Assembly (NCBI GenBank): GCA_003133345.1 | Contig: PKXB01000206.1 | Coordinates: forward strand, 172-5,541 | Source of the DNA: Hyphomicrobiales bacterium | Lineage (GTDB): Bacteria; Pseudomonadota; Alphaproteobacteria; Rhizobiales; Xanthobacteraceae | DNA length: 5,370 nucleotides | Direction: 5' to 3' | Shown: positions 5,345 to 5,370 of the stretch, in pieces | Layout of the letters: every line of letters starts with the position of its first letter | Numbering within the stretch: position 1 is the first letter of the stretch | Program-made: the position numbers and the translations under genes | Notes under the pieces: model-generated | Database searches by the model: none | Told to the model about the DNA's origin: nothing | The model's input: the letters and a program-made list of their open reading frames with translations, nothing else

Positions 5345-5370
5345 GTGTCGATATTGTTGCAAAAGTCTCA

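Larger units (their letters stand above)
4940..5370. other. intergenic region upstream of the minus-strand operon
   Basis: This stretch of about 430 bp has no convincing gene and is more A/T-rich than its surroundings, most clearly at 5000-5035 and 5160-5275. From left to right it holds the operon leader with its Shine-Dalgarno, a TGTTTT/AAAACA dyad, the FixK/FNR-type box, three 21-bp repeats, an A8 tract and a palindrome with a direct-repeat copy. Open frames here (42-74 codons on the minus strand) run through the repeats and palindrome and resemble no protein family. Confidence 0.7.

Overview
The window is GC-rich chromosomal DNA with strong G/C bias at third codon positions. It looks alphaproteobacterial, most like Bradyrhizobium, Rhodopseudomonas and relatives. 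The grounds are the gene families, a FixK/FNR-type box, and a right-hand intergenic region with two repeat types I associate with that group: a 21-bp repeat around CTGTTC and a palindrome around CATGTCCGCT. The taxon is inference; no marker gene is present.

Layout: (1) 2-1384, plus strand: a UbiD-family decarboxylase cut at its 5' end by the window edge. (2) 1385-1541: a convergent intergenic gap. (3) 4939-1542, minus strand: a probable three-gene operon. In transcription order it holds a second, full-length UbiD-family decarboxylase, a class II aldolase/adducin-family protein, and a periplasmic Tct/Bug-type solute-binding protein. A possible 17-residue leader ORF overlaps the aldolase start by ATGA. 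(4) 4940-5370: a non-coding region with a TTGA-N6-TCAA box, a second dyad, a Shine-Dalgarno whose ATG is out of frame with the UbiD gene, three 21-bp repeats, an A8 tract and a 10-bp palindrome.

Working model (inference): the binding protein captures an organic or aromatic carboxylate in the periplasm. The two UbiD paralogues, which need prenylated FMN made by a UbiX not seen here, and the aldolase-family protein then act on carboxylated intermediates. Several relatives of the aldolase-family protein are decarboxylases of ring-cleavage or dihydroxyphthalate intermediates. The FixK/FNR-type box suggests the operon is switched on at low oxygen, which would suit oxygen-sensitive prFMN chemistry. 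The substrate cannot be read from the sequence.

Most notable points: the anaerobic-type box; a His-to-Asp change at the expected metal ligand of the first UbiD only; the Shine-Dalgarno/frame conflict at the start of the second UbiD; and the coupled mini-ORF before the aldolase gene. All the protein families are known. I see no defence system, mobile element, CRISPR array, tRNA or rRNA.
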